Source: Conexivisphaerales archaeon
Lineage (GTDB): Archaea; Thermoproteota; Nitrososphaeria; Conexivisphaerales; DTJL01
DNA: 64,000 nucleotides
Direction of reading: 5' to 3'
Assembly: GCA_038728585.1 (NCBI GenBank)
Contig: JAVYTR010000009.1
Coordinates: 1-64,000, forward strand
Shown here piece by piece: positions 48,823 through 56,778 of this stretch (its first letter is position 1; every line of letters starts with the position of its first letter). The notes under the pieces are model-generated. The model was not told the DNA's origin. It searched no databases and saw only the letters and a program-made list of their open reading frames with translations. A program made the translations under genes and the position numbers.

Positions 48823-50255
48823 TCTTTGTTGTAACACTTACCGAGATCCTTTTCACTTCATCTGCTGCATGCCTTGGACTTGACTTCTTTTCGAAGAAAC
48901 TTGGCAGGTATAGGCCCTACGCAATAGGCATTTTTACAACAGCAGCCCTTCTTCTCTCTTTGGCAATCATGCTCTTGAACTGGTCCAGTTATTTGGGGAA
49001 GACAATCACATCCCAGCCGGTTGCTTCTGCATATTCATCGATTTTCCTCTCTGACAGCTACACACTCTTCATCATCTTTCTTGTTCTGATAATATCGATT
49101 GCTTCTTCAGTCTATTCAGCATTTTGGCTCAAACCTGAAAGCAACGTGGGTCCCTACTTCTCTCTGCTTCTTGTACTCACCTGCTCTATCATAGGGGTTG
49201 CATCTGCAGGAGACCTGCTGACGCTATTTCTCTTCTGGGAAGGCATGAGTCTAGCCTCCTACGGCCTTGTCAGCTTCAGGAAGAACTACGAATTTGCACT
49301 CGAAGCTTCCCTGAAGTATTTCTTCATAGTTGGCCTAGGTAGCCTTGTAGCTCTTTTCGGCATATCGATCATATACTCCCTTACAGGTAATCTTCAGCTT
49401 GCTTCACTTGGGTTGCTCGATATGTCGAATCCGCTATCGTCTTTGGCTCTTGCTATGACGGTACTAGGTTTCGGTGCAGAGGCTGCGGTTGTGCCATTAC
49501 ACACATGGCTCCCAGACGTCTACTCTGCAGCTTCGTCTCCTGTTGTTACGATGATTTCTGGCACGGTAACAGCGATGGGGGTCTTGGGACCTTTCAAGAT
49601 CCTTCAACCTTTAGCATTAACTTCATCTGGTTCTCCACTCAGCTTCAGGTTGCTTCTGATTCTGGTTAGTTTATTTACTATGCTGATAGGCAACCTTGGA
49701 GGGCTCTACCAGACAAACCTGAGAAGAATGCTTGGATACAGTTCGATCGCCCAGACAGGCTATTTGCTGTCTGCACTTTCAACATTCAGCTCAGCTGGGC
49801 TTGTAGCAGTGATATTCCTGATATGGAACCATGGAGTCCTCAAATCTAGTTTCTTTGCTCTGTCAGGTTCTGTTGAGGAAGGATATGAAGGCGCAGACTT
49901 CGAAAGACTAAGAGGGATAGGGAAGCAGAGCAAGCTCCTTGGAACACTTTTCACTCTGTCATCGCTCGGGATGGTAGGCGCGCCTCCTTTCGGTCTCTTC
50001 TGGGGTGAACTGCTGATAGTTGAATCGCTCGTCCTTGCAGGGGGGCCTTATTTGCTGCTAGCTGCAGCTGTTGCTCTGAACATAGTGGTCTCGATTGGCT
50101 ACTACTACAGGGTGATAAACACGGTGGTATTTGGAGAACCCTCTTCAAGCACCTCAGGATACAGAGCAGACCTTCTCTCTGTATCGTTGCTCCTCCTTTC
50201 CATCAGTCTGATGACTGGGCTGATGCCCCAGCTGTTCCTTGGCCTCATTACATGA
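48819..50255 (+). CDS. NuoM/N or MrpD-like antiporter subunit
   Basis: Second antiporter-like subunit, 478 residues and about 14 helices. Motifs: LFLFWEGMSLASYGLVSF (glutamate), LKYFFIVGLGSL (lysine), VPLHTWLPDVYSAASSPV and NLRRMLGYSSIAQTGYLLS. It is closest in pattern to NuoN/MrpD/HyfF. It is the last gene of the operon (ATGA overlap with nuoL). The operon has only two antiporter-type subunits, whereas complex I has three. Confidence 0.88.
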   Translation: MIFVVTLTEILFTSSAACLGLDFFSKKLGRYRPYAIGIFTTAALLLSLAIMLLNWSSYLGKTITSQPVASAYSSIFLSDSYTLFIIFLVLIISIASSVYSAFWLKPESNVGPYFSLLLVLTCSIIGVASAGDLLTLFLFWEGMSLASYGLVSFRKNYEFALEASLKYFFIVGLGSLVALFGISIIYSLTGNLQLASLGLLDMSNPLSSLALAMTVLGFGAEAAVVPLHTWLPDVYSAASSPVVTMISGTVTAMGVLGPFKILQPLALTSSGSPLSFRLLLILVSLFTMLIGNLGGLYQTNLRRMLGYSSIAQTGYLLSALSTFSSAGLVAVIFLIWNHGVLKSSFFALSGSVEEGYEGADFERLRGIGKQSKLLGTLFTLSSLGMVGAPPFGLFWGELLIVESLVLAGGPYLLLAAAVALNIVVSIGYYYRVINTVVFGEPSSSTSGYRADLLSVSLLLLSISLMTGLMPQLFLGLIT

Positions 50256-50303
50256 GTTGAGGTTAGACTTAAAAGAGGTCAAAACATATTAGAGTGCAGT
50301 CTG

Positions 50304-50642
50304 GTGTTGTTGTTGAAAAGGTCTAGGCTGATAGCTGACATAAGCAGTTTTGAGCAGGCGGAAAGGGTCGAAACAACAATAAAGACAGGCTACTCTGAAC
50401 CAATACTCGAAAACTTGGCTCAATGGATAGCTGTTGAGGAAGACTTGGTTAGCAGCTACGAACAGATGAAGGACACTCTGGAGACTGCTGAATCAAGACG
50501 ACTGGCTGGGAAGCTTGCTGAGGATTCAAAAGAATTGATACATCAGCTGCACGAACTGCAATCCAAGCTTGTCATTCTTGACGAAAGGCAGGCTCAGAGG
50601 ATCAAGGAAGTTTCTGTACATATCAAACAGAAACCTATCTAA
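50304..50642 (+). CDS. Helical hypothetical protein downstream of the hydrogenase operon
   Basis: Protein of about 112 residues, all-helical and charged (EPILENLAQWIAVEEDLVSSY, ESRRLAGKLAEDSKELIHQL). This resembles ferritin-like or four-helix-bundle proteins without clear metal ligands. It begins in a GTG-TTG-TTG-TTG run at 50304-50315. A TATA-like ACATATTAG at 50283-50291 suggests the last TTG (50313) could be leaderless. It is separate from but close to the hydrogenase operon. Confidence 0.6.
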   Translation: MLLLKRSRLIADISSFEQAERVETTIKTGYSEPILENLAQWIAVEEDLVSSYEQMKDTLETAESRRLAGKLAEDSKELIHQLHELQSKLVILDERQAQRIKEVSVHIKQKPI

Positions 50643-51411
50643 ACACAGTTTTCAGTTTTGTCATCATTTTATTGACTTTATCCAAGTCGTAGACTGTGTA
50701 GGCCTCTATGTTCCTAGCTTGAGCCTCTGTCAGCCTCTGGCAAGCAAAATTCCAGTGAATCGACACCTTTTCGCCCGTCTTTAGTCTCGTGAAAGAGTCG
50801 ATGCTCCCGTCATATCTCACTCTTGTGATGACAGGCTTTGCCAAAGATATTCCTCTTTCATCCTTCACCAGTGGCCTTCTGAGAACTACAAGCTCTTTAC
50901 GCCGTATCTCCTTCACTTCCCCACATGAGACCCTGCAGTTATCCATCTGCTCTACTATTCTTTTTTCACTTTCGACGGTCGGACCTCCTTTCACCATCGG
51001 AAAAGCCAGACTCATCATAACGTACATCGTGTGATGAGGGAGCAAGTCTGCTTCCCCAGCTTTGAATACCTTCTTCACAGCTTCCCTGTCTCTTCTCTTG
51101 AGCGTTGAATGTGTAAACCTGTAGAAATCTTCAACCCTTACCTTCTCCAGAAGCCTGTTTCCTATCCAGTATGCCTCAGGTACCTCATAGTCGAAGACAT
51201 CTTTGCCAGTTGATTCAGCTATCATGCGAATGAAAGGATAAGCAGCTTCAAACTTCATCAGGTCAGAAATCAATTGTTCAGAGACCTTGCCTTCTTGCAG
51301 GTGCTCAAGTATTCTCCCTCCTTCATCAGGGCCGCAAAATCCCAAGCTGTTCGGCATGTAAGCATGCTTGGCATGCAGAATTATCCCTTCCTTCTTCTCT
51401 TTTATCTTCAT
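50635..51411 (-). CDS. Probable hydrogenase-associated protein (DUF6390-like)
   Basis: Protein of about 258 residues. The N-terminal AKHAYMPNSLGFCGPDEG recalls the family I know as DUF6390, found in [NiFe]-hydrogenase gene clusters, and later PHHTMYVMMSLAFP and IHWNFACQRL add His and Cys candidates. Assignment is from memory of the motif and tentative. ATG 51411 overlaps the hypC stop (ATGA), so both are co-translated. This context supports a hydrogenase role. Function unknown. Confidence 0.6.
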   Translation of the reverse strand: MKIKEKKEGIILHAKHAYMPNSLGFCGPDEGGRILEHLQEGKVSEQLISDLMKFEAAYPFIRMIAESTGKDVFDYEVPEAYWIGNRLLEKVRVEDFYRFTHSTLKRRDREAVKKVFKAGEADLLPHHTMYVMMSLAFPMVKGGPTVESEKRIVEQMDNCRVSCGEVKEIRRKELVVLRRPLVKDERGISLAKPVITRVRYDGSIDSFTRLKTGEKVSIHWNFACQRLTEAQARNIEAYTVYDLDKVNKMMTKLKTVFR

Positions 51412-51656
51412 CTGACACCTGCTCCCTGAGCTGAAGCAATGGCTCTTCTCAGCTCCCTCCATGCTTCTCTTCTCTTCTTCGCCTCTCTTTCACTTAACTT
51501 TGCTAGGGCGATACTGCCAAAGACCTCAACAAAACAACCTCTCTTGACCTTGAGCATAGATACATCAATCCCGTCAGAGACTCTTCCATCAAAGAACTCA
51601 ACTCTCGCCATCTTACCTTCTGCTAACAGAACCTTACCGACGCGAGAGATGCACAT
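51408..51656 (-). CDS. hypC: Hydrogenase maturation chaperone HypC/HupF
   Basis: Protein of 82 residues. It begins MCISRVGKVLLAEGKMARVE, with the essential Cys2 of HypC, then SMLKVKRGCFVEVFGSIALAKLSE, the OB-fold pattern. HypC carries the Fe(CN)2CO unit with HypD and delivers it to the large subunit. The start at 51656 is 26 nt from a TATA box. An upstream in-frame extension would displace Cys2 and is rejected. Confidence 0.87.
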   Translation of the reverse strand: MCISRVGKVLLAEGKMARVEFFDGRVSDGIDVSMLKVKRGCFVEVFGSIALAKLSEREAKKRREAWRELRRAIASAQGAGVR

Positions 51657-51676
51657 CAACACTAAATAGCAGGATA

Positions 51677-51688
51677 GGATATAAAATT
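51677..51688 (-). promoter_or_regulatory. TATA box for hypC
   Basis: The minus strand reads AATTTTATATCC, with its centre 26 nt before ATG 51656. A leaderless hypC mRNA is predicted. Confidence 0.6.
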
Positions 51689-51705
51689 CTTTTGAAGTAT
51701 CCAAA

Positions 51706-52887
51706 TCATTTCTTTCTAAAGACCAAATGGACTGCAATCACGCTCATGAGAGCAGAGGGTATGACCGCATCGAGCGAGAGAGCTCTTCCGACCCCCAGGT
51801 AGAAAAGGTATCCTGAAAGGGCAGGAGCAAGGACAGTAGCTACTGACTGAGATGTGGTAGTCAGCCCCAGAGAAGAGCCTGTCATCTTTCCAGCATATTC
51901 CGTGGCCAGAGCCTGCATCACAGGGAAGACTGATGAGCTGAAAAATCCCATCACCAACGCTCCGCCGAAAGATATCTCGAAATATGGCACGAAGAAGAAT
52001 ACAAGATAAGCCAGAACGACAAGAAGAGAGCTGATAAGAAGAGCCTTTTCCCTTCCTATAAGGTCTGACACCCTTCCCATAGCAGCCTTGCCCAGAGCTC
52101 CAGATGCAAGTACAAGAGAGCTCAGCAGGGCAGAGGGCAGGACACTAAAATGCATAACCTTGTAGAAATAGTAAGGTAAGAAGACTGATTGCCATACTGA
52201 TGCCCAGGTTGCTAGAAAAGCAAATACCATTATTGCATTGACCTCCTTCTTCTTGACCACCTGCAAAACTGCAGAACTTCTGCTGCCAGTATCTTCTTTC
52301 TCCTTTCTTACTCTTACCTCATCTGTGAGAAGCATGGCAACGATGACAGGTATTGCTGCAAGAGGTGGTAAAAGAAACGCATACCTCCAGCTTCCTAAGA
52401 ATGTAAATGCCAGTGCTCCCGCTGTAACCCCAGCTATCGAGCCTGCATCAAACCCCACATAAAATGTGCCAAGTGAGATACCCTTCTTTCCAGCAAATCT
52501 TTCAGCAACTGCCGCCATAGCAACTGGCCAGAAAAGTCCTTCGCCTACACCGCTTATCAGCCTGAACAAAAAGGCAGAGAAGAAGTTCTGTGCAAATCCA
52601 ATCATCCATGTGAAGACTGTAAAGATTGTTAGTCCGGCTAACATTATCTTCTTCCTGCCTATCAGGTCCGAAATATACCCTGCAAACATAACAACAGCAA
52701 GCACTCCTGCATACTGTGCGGAACCGAGGAAGCCAACCTCAGTCTTTGTCAACGATAAGTCTGTCTCCATAACACTCAGAACGCTCGAAAGGATGCTTCT
52801 GTCCAGAGCATACATCGCATAGCCTGCTGAAAGCGTGAAAAGAAAGAAGACGCTTCCCCTTTGCCACGATGCTGCAGCGTCCAACAA
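51706..52887 (-). CDS. Major facilitator superfamily transporter
   Basis: Membrane transporter of 393 residues with 12 predicted helices. MFS motif A is GYISDLIGRKK between helices 2 and 3, repeated as GRVSDLIGREK in the second half. The central loop (RVRKEKEDTGSR) is charged. It resembles the sugar-phosphate/aromatic-acid symporter branch, but no specificity determinant is visible. TTG starts are adjacent at 52887 and 52884. Confidence 0.88.
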   Translation of the reverse strand: MLDAAASWQRGSVFFLFTLSAGYAMYALDRSILSSVLSVMETDLSLTKTEVGFLGSAQYAGVLAVVMFAGYISDLIGRKKIMLAGLTIFTVFTWMIGFAQNFFSAFLFRLISGVGEGLFWPVAMAAVAERFAGKKGISLGTFYVGFDAGSIAGVTAGALAFTFLGSWRYAFLLPPLAAIPVIVAMLLTDEVRVRKEKEDTGSRSSAVLQVVKKKEVNAIMVFAFLATWASVWQSVFLPYYFYKVMHFSVLPSALLSSLVLASGALGKAAMGRVSDLIGREKALLISSLLVVLAYLVFFFVPYFEISFGGALVMGFFSSSVFPVMQALATEYAGKMTGSSLGLTTTSQSVATVLAPALSGYLFYLGVGRALSLDAVIPSALMSVIAVHLVFRKK

Positions 52888-52999
52888 ATTATCCTTTCAC
52901 AGCTGCTGATAAAAGACTTTTGATATTCACAAAACTTCCTTCCTTCTGCTTTCAATTTTGTTGGGCACACTTATTAGCAATTCAACGTTAACTTCCTGC

Positions 53000-53389
53000 A
53001 TGCACGAATATGTTTATGCAGACAGGATTCTGCAGACTGTGATTGAATACATGAAGAAGGAGGAGAATCAAAATCAAAATCAAGATCAGAACCAGAACCA
53101 GAACCAGAAGGTGAAGCTCATTCATGTAAAGGTAGGAGAACTCCTTGACCTGAGTAGCCAGTCGCTCAACCTTGCATACAGCATACTTTCGAAGGGGACA
53201 ATAGCTGAAGGGTCAAAATTGAAGGTAAGTATCGAGAAGGGTTCAGTTCTGTGCACTTCGTGTGGCTTCAACGGCAGACTTGAAGTCAAGGGTTCTCATG
53301 CAGTCGACCCCGTCTTTGCCTGCCCAAAGTGCGGATCTCCTCTGAAGATAGAAAAGGGGAACAGTGTAGAGATAACTGGCATGGAGTAG
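53000..53389 (+). CDS. hypA: Hydrogenase nickel-insertion protein HypA with Asn/Gln insert
   Basis: Protein of 129 residues. It starts MHEYVYADRI with the nickel-binding MHE N-terminus, and zinc ligands are Cys85, 88, 108 and 111 (CTSC, CPKC). Residues 22-36 are an Asn/Gln repeat encoded by imperfect hexanucleotides, inserted between the first helix and the strand VKLIHVKVGEL. ATG 53000 is 27 nt from a TATA-like ACTTATTAGC. An upstream in-frame start would bury His2 and is wrong. Confidence 0.88.
   Translation: MHEYVYADRILQTVIEYMKKEENQNQNQDQNQNQNQKVKLIHVKVGELLDLSSQSLNLAYSILSKGTIAEGSKLKVSIEKGSVLCTSCGFNGRLEVKGSHAVDPVFACPKCGSPLKIEKGNSVEITGME
53065..53108 (+). repeat. Hexanucleotide repeat inside hypA
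   Basis: Tandem AATCAA/AACCAG-type units encode alternating Asn-Gln (with one Asp-Gln). It is a likely site of slippage and length variation. Confidence 0.8.
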
Positions 53390-53544
53390 TCTCAGCACAA
53401 TTTTGCATGCAAAAACACGCATCTGTATATATAATTTCAACAAAAGTCCACGATGTAACAAATATTTCTTCAAATAAGTGCCGAATGCTCAATGTTTTCA
53501 CACAACATTTAATAGTGCACCGAAGCCTATTCTCGCTGATACAC

Positions 53545-54441
53545 ATGATTATTCGTGTCCGCTTTCATGGTAGAGGTGGACAAGGTGCAAAGACTGCAAG
53601 TCGAATTCTGGGTACATCCTGTTTCATCGAGGGGCTAAATGTGCAGGATTCTCCTGTCTACGGCGCGGAAAGAAGGGGTGCTCCTGTTACAGCCTTCACA
53701 AGGATATCTGATGAACAGATACTCGAAAGGGGATACGTCTTTGACCCTGACCTTATAGTGGTCATGGACCCAACCCTTCTTGACAGCCCAGCTGCAAGGG
53801 TAACTGATGGGATAAGAAAGAAAGGCGTAATCTTCCTGAATTCTCCTTCTGTTACCCACATAACAAAACAGAACATTGCATCAGACTTCAGGCTGGTCAA
53901 TTTTGACCTGACAAATGCTGCCATGGAGATGCTGGGCAAGCCGATAATAAGTTCTGCTTCAGCCGCGGCTGCAGCCAGGCTGATAGGTATGGTGAAGGAG
54001 AGCTCGCTCGAGCAGGCTATAGAAACTGAGCTCGAAGAAATAGGTTTGAGCGAAGAGACGATAGAAAAGAACGTTCTGCTTGGAAGAAAAGTATTCTCTT
54101 CACTCGAACCTGTCGAGCTGATGACTGAGGAGTCTTCAAGAGAACTGAAGATAGCTCCTCTTGAGCTGATACTTGAAGGAAACGGCCTGGAGGATATAAC
54201 GGCAGCTGGAAACTCCAGCGTCTCAAGGACAGGCAGCTGGAGGATATTCAAGCCAGTCGTTGACTACGAGAAATGCACCGCATGTACAGTATGCTATGCC
54301 TACTGTCCAGAATCTGCCCTAACTCTAAGACAAGACGGTAAGCCCGTGATAGATTACGATAATTGCAAGGGCTGCCTAATCTGTTACAGGGAATGTCCGC
54401 CTAAGGCTATCACGCTTGAAAGGGAGGTGGTTGCATTTTGA
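53545..54441 (+). CDS. porGD: 2-oxoacid:ferredoxin oxidoreductase, fused gamma-delta subunit
   Basis: Protein of 298 residues. The gamma domain opens VRFHGRGGQGAKTASRIL and holds the SPVYGAERRGAPV segment. The C-terminal 65 residues are a delta-type ferredoxin with CTACTVCYAYCP and CKGCLICYRECP. The gamma-delta fusion is seen in several archaea. ATG 53545 matches the family start, and the open frame upstream to 53329 overlaps hypA and is not part of it. First gene of the por operon. Confidence 0.93.
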   Translation: MIIRVRFHGRGGQGAKTASRILGTSCFIEGLNVQDSPVYGAERRGAPVTAFTRISDEQILERGYVFDPDLIVVMDPTLLDSPAARVTDGIRKKGVIFLNSPSVTHITKQNIASDFRLVNFDLTNAAMEMLGKPIISSASAAAAARLIGMVKESSLEQAIETELEEIGLSEETIEKNVLLGRKVFSSLEPVELMTEESSRELKIAPLELILEGNGLEDITAAGNSSVSRTGSWRIFKPVVDYEKCTACTVCYAYCPESALTLRQDGKPVIDYDNCKGCLICYRECPPKAITLEREVVAF

Positions 54442-55670
54442 CATCGACAAGAAGCATGCTGATGACTGGCAATCTCGCAGCAGCTTGGGGAGCTAGACTG
54501 GGCAGGGCAGATTACATACCTGCTTACCCGATAACGCCTCAAACTGAGATCATAGAAACTATTGCGAAGTGGGTCAGAACGGGAGAAATCGATGCAAAGC
54601 TGGTGCAGATGGAGTCTGAGCATTCGATGCTCACAGCTGCAGGGGCTGCTTCTCTTGCCGGGGCAAGAGTTTTCACAGCTACGTCCAGCCAGGGCCTTCT
54701 TTATGCTCTTGAAATGCTGTACAACATAGCAGGCTGGCGTGCTCCAATGGTGCTTGTGAACGTTGCGAGAGCACTTGCAGCGCCGATAACGCTAGAGCCA
54801 GACCATAACGATATCCTTGCAGCAAGAGATAGCGGTTTTCTGCAGTTTCATGCAGAAACATGTCAGGAAGTTCTTGACCTCATACTTCTCGCATACAGGG
54901 TTGCTGAGGACAGCTCTGTCCTCTTGCCAGCGATAGTCAACCTCGATGGTTTCTACCTATCTTTTACAAGAGAGAAGGTAGACCTGCCAAGCGAAGAGGA
55001 TGCAGCAGCGTTTCTGCCTGACTACAAGCCTGTAAACCCTTTCAGCGCTAGCAATCCTGTATCAAAAGGAGCAACTGTACTGAACGGCGCACTTTACAGT
55101 TACTTCAAGTATCATATGCACGCTTCTTCACTCAGGGCGAGGGATGTATTCGAGAAAGCATCAGCTGAATTCGAAAGAATGTTCGGAAGAAGCTATTCCC
55201 CTGTAGAGACTTTTATGGCTGATGATGCGGAGATAGTTCTGGTCATTTCCAACTCCTTCTCAACGATAGGAAAACAGGCTGTGAAGAGGCTGAGGAACAG
55301 GGGAATCCAGGCAGGTCTCATTAAACTCAGGATGCTGAGACCATTTCCGTCATCGCTAGTAGCGAGATACCTGTCAGGAAGGAGGGGAGTAGCTGTCTTC
55401 GACCAGAACATTTCTCTCGGCTTTGGCGGGATAATCTATTCAGAGGTTCTCACTTCTCTTTACCACAGGAGGAACAGACCACAGCTGATACTGCCGGTCA
55501 TAGGTGGACTTGGAGGCAAACAGATAACCATAGAGGAGATGGAGAGAATATTTGAAGCCACAAAGAACGAACTGGGTTCAGAATCTCCAGAGCCGCTCTT
55601 TCTGATGAGAAGCGAGGAGCTTGAAAGAACGATGAATCTGGTCAAGACTGCAAAGGAGGTGCATTCGTGA
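54438..55670 (+). CDS. porA: 2-oxoacid:ferredoxin oxidoreductase alpha subunit
   Basis: Protein of 410 residues. Motifs: YIPAYPITPQTEIIE, MESEHSMLTAAGAASLAGAR, TATSSQGLLYALEML and the C-terminal RMLRPFPSSLV. These are the pyruvate/2-oxoisovalerate-type PFOR alpha hallmarks. TTG 54438 overlaps the previous stop. It oxidises a 2-oxoacid to acyl-CoA and CO2 with ferredoxin as acceptor. The exact substrate is not decided, and pyruvate is most likely. Confidence 0.93.
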   Translation: MTSTRSMLMTGNLAAAWGARLGRADYIPAYPITPQTEIIETIAKWVRTGEIDAKLVQMESEHSMLTAAGAASLAGARVFTATSSQGLLYALEMLYNIAGWRAPMVLVNVARALAAPITLEPDHNDILAARDSGFLQFHAETCQEVLDLILLAYRVAEDSSVLLPAIVNLDGFYLSFTREKVDLPSEEDAAAFLPDYKPVNPFSASNPVSKGATVLNGALYSYFKYHMHASSLRARDVFEKASAEFERMFGRSYSPVETFMADDAEIVLVISNSFSTIGKQAVKRLRNRGIQAGLIKLRMLRPFPSSLVARYLSGRRGVAVFDQNISLGFGGIIYSEVLTSLYHRRNRPQLILPVIGGLGGKQITIEEMERIFEATKNELGSESPEPLFLMRSEELERTMNLVKTAKEVHS

Positions 55671-56635
55671 TGGAGCTTCAGTCCAAGTACAGAACACTGA
55701 GAGACGTGCCCCAGCTGGACTATCTGTCTCCGGGAGGTTCGCTCTGTGCTGGCTGCGGAGGTCTTCTTGCTGTAAGGCTCTTCCACAAGGTGCTTGGTAA
55801 GAATGTTGTCTGGGTCAATGCAGCTGGCTGCATGACCATAATGGTCAACTACCCATTGGTGCCTTTGAAATCCAACTGGCTATACACAGCATTTGCAAGT
55901 GCTCCCGCAGGTGCGCAGGGGATAAGGGATGCTCTGGACATTCTGATAAAGAAGGGAAAGATACCTGAGTCAGAGGATCTAAAGGTTGTCGTAGTCACTG
56001 GGGACGGAGCAGCCTACGACATAGGTCTTCAATCAACGTCGGGAGCGATATACAGAAACCTAGACTTCTACTACCTTTGCTATGACAACCAGGCTTATGG
56101 GAATACAGGTTTTCAGGTATCATCAGCTACCCCCGTAGGCTCATCTACAGCCACAACTCCAGCTACCCCCTCTCAGCCAGCTGGTAACATACAGAAAAGA
56201 AAGGACCTGTTTGAAATATGGAGAGCTCACAACCCTCCATACATAGCTACTTTATCTTCATCTTATGCAGTCGACTTCCTGAAGAAGGTGGAAAAAGGGT
56301 CAGGCTTCAGAGGACCAAAGCTGTACATATCTCTTGCAGGTTGTCCCACTGGCTGGGGATACGACCCCAGGGAGACAATAAGGGAAGAAAAGCTGGCAGT
56401 AGATACTGGAATATGGCCTTTGAAGGAGGCGGTTGAAGGAAAGGTCAGGCATACAGTTGTACCCAGAGCGCTAAGGCCGGTTGAAGAATACCTGGCAACT
56501 CAGGCAAGGTATCAGCACCTATTCACTCCTACCAAGAGAATAGATGTGATCAGACAGATACAGAATGATGTCAACAGCTACTGGGAAGGAGTTGCAGACA
56601 GGGAAGGTTTCGATATCAAGCTTGTCGAAACATAG
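55667..56635 (+). CDS. porB: 2-oxoacid:ferredoxin oxidoreductase beta subunit
   Basis: TPP-binding subunit of 322 residues. Cluster cysteines are in CAGCGG and in the later AAGC and AGCPTGW. The TPP motif is VTGDGAAYDIGLQ through DNQAYGNTGFQ. The start GTG 55667 overlaps the porA stop, with ATG 55670 next. The C-terminus has a PorB-type extension (RHTVVPRALRPVEEYL). It completes the three-gene por operon. Confidence 0.94.
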   Translation: MMELQSKYRTLRDVPQLDYLSPGGSLCAGCGGLLAVRLFHKVLGKNVVWVNAAGCMTIMVNYPLVPLKSNWLYTAFASAPAGAQGIRDALDILIKKGKIPESEDLKVVVVTGDGAAYDIGLQSTSGAIYRNLDFYYLCYDNQAYGNTGFQVSSATPVGSSTATTPATPSQPAGNIQKRKDLFEIWRAHNPPYIATLSSSYAVDFLKKVEKGSGFRGPKLYISLAGCPTGWGYDPRETIREEKLAVDTGIWPLKEAVEGKVRHTVVPRALRPVEEYLATQARYQHLFTPTKRIDVIRQIQNDVNSYWEGVADREGFDIKLVET

Positions 56636-56778
56636 GAAGTGTTCATAATGCATTTCTCTGACAAACGCCTCAAAGAGGCAGAATCAGCTTTCAGCCTTCT
56701 GTTAGCTGGGGTCTCTGCCTTTGTCTGATTTTGAGGTTGATGTTGAGGCGAGTTAGATAAACAGCCTGGTGTATCAAG

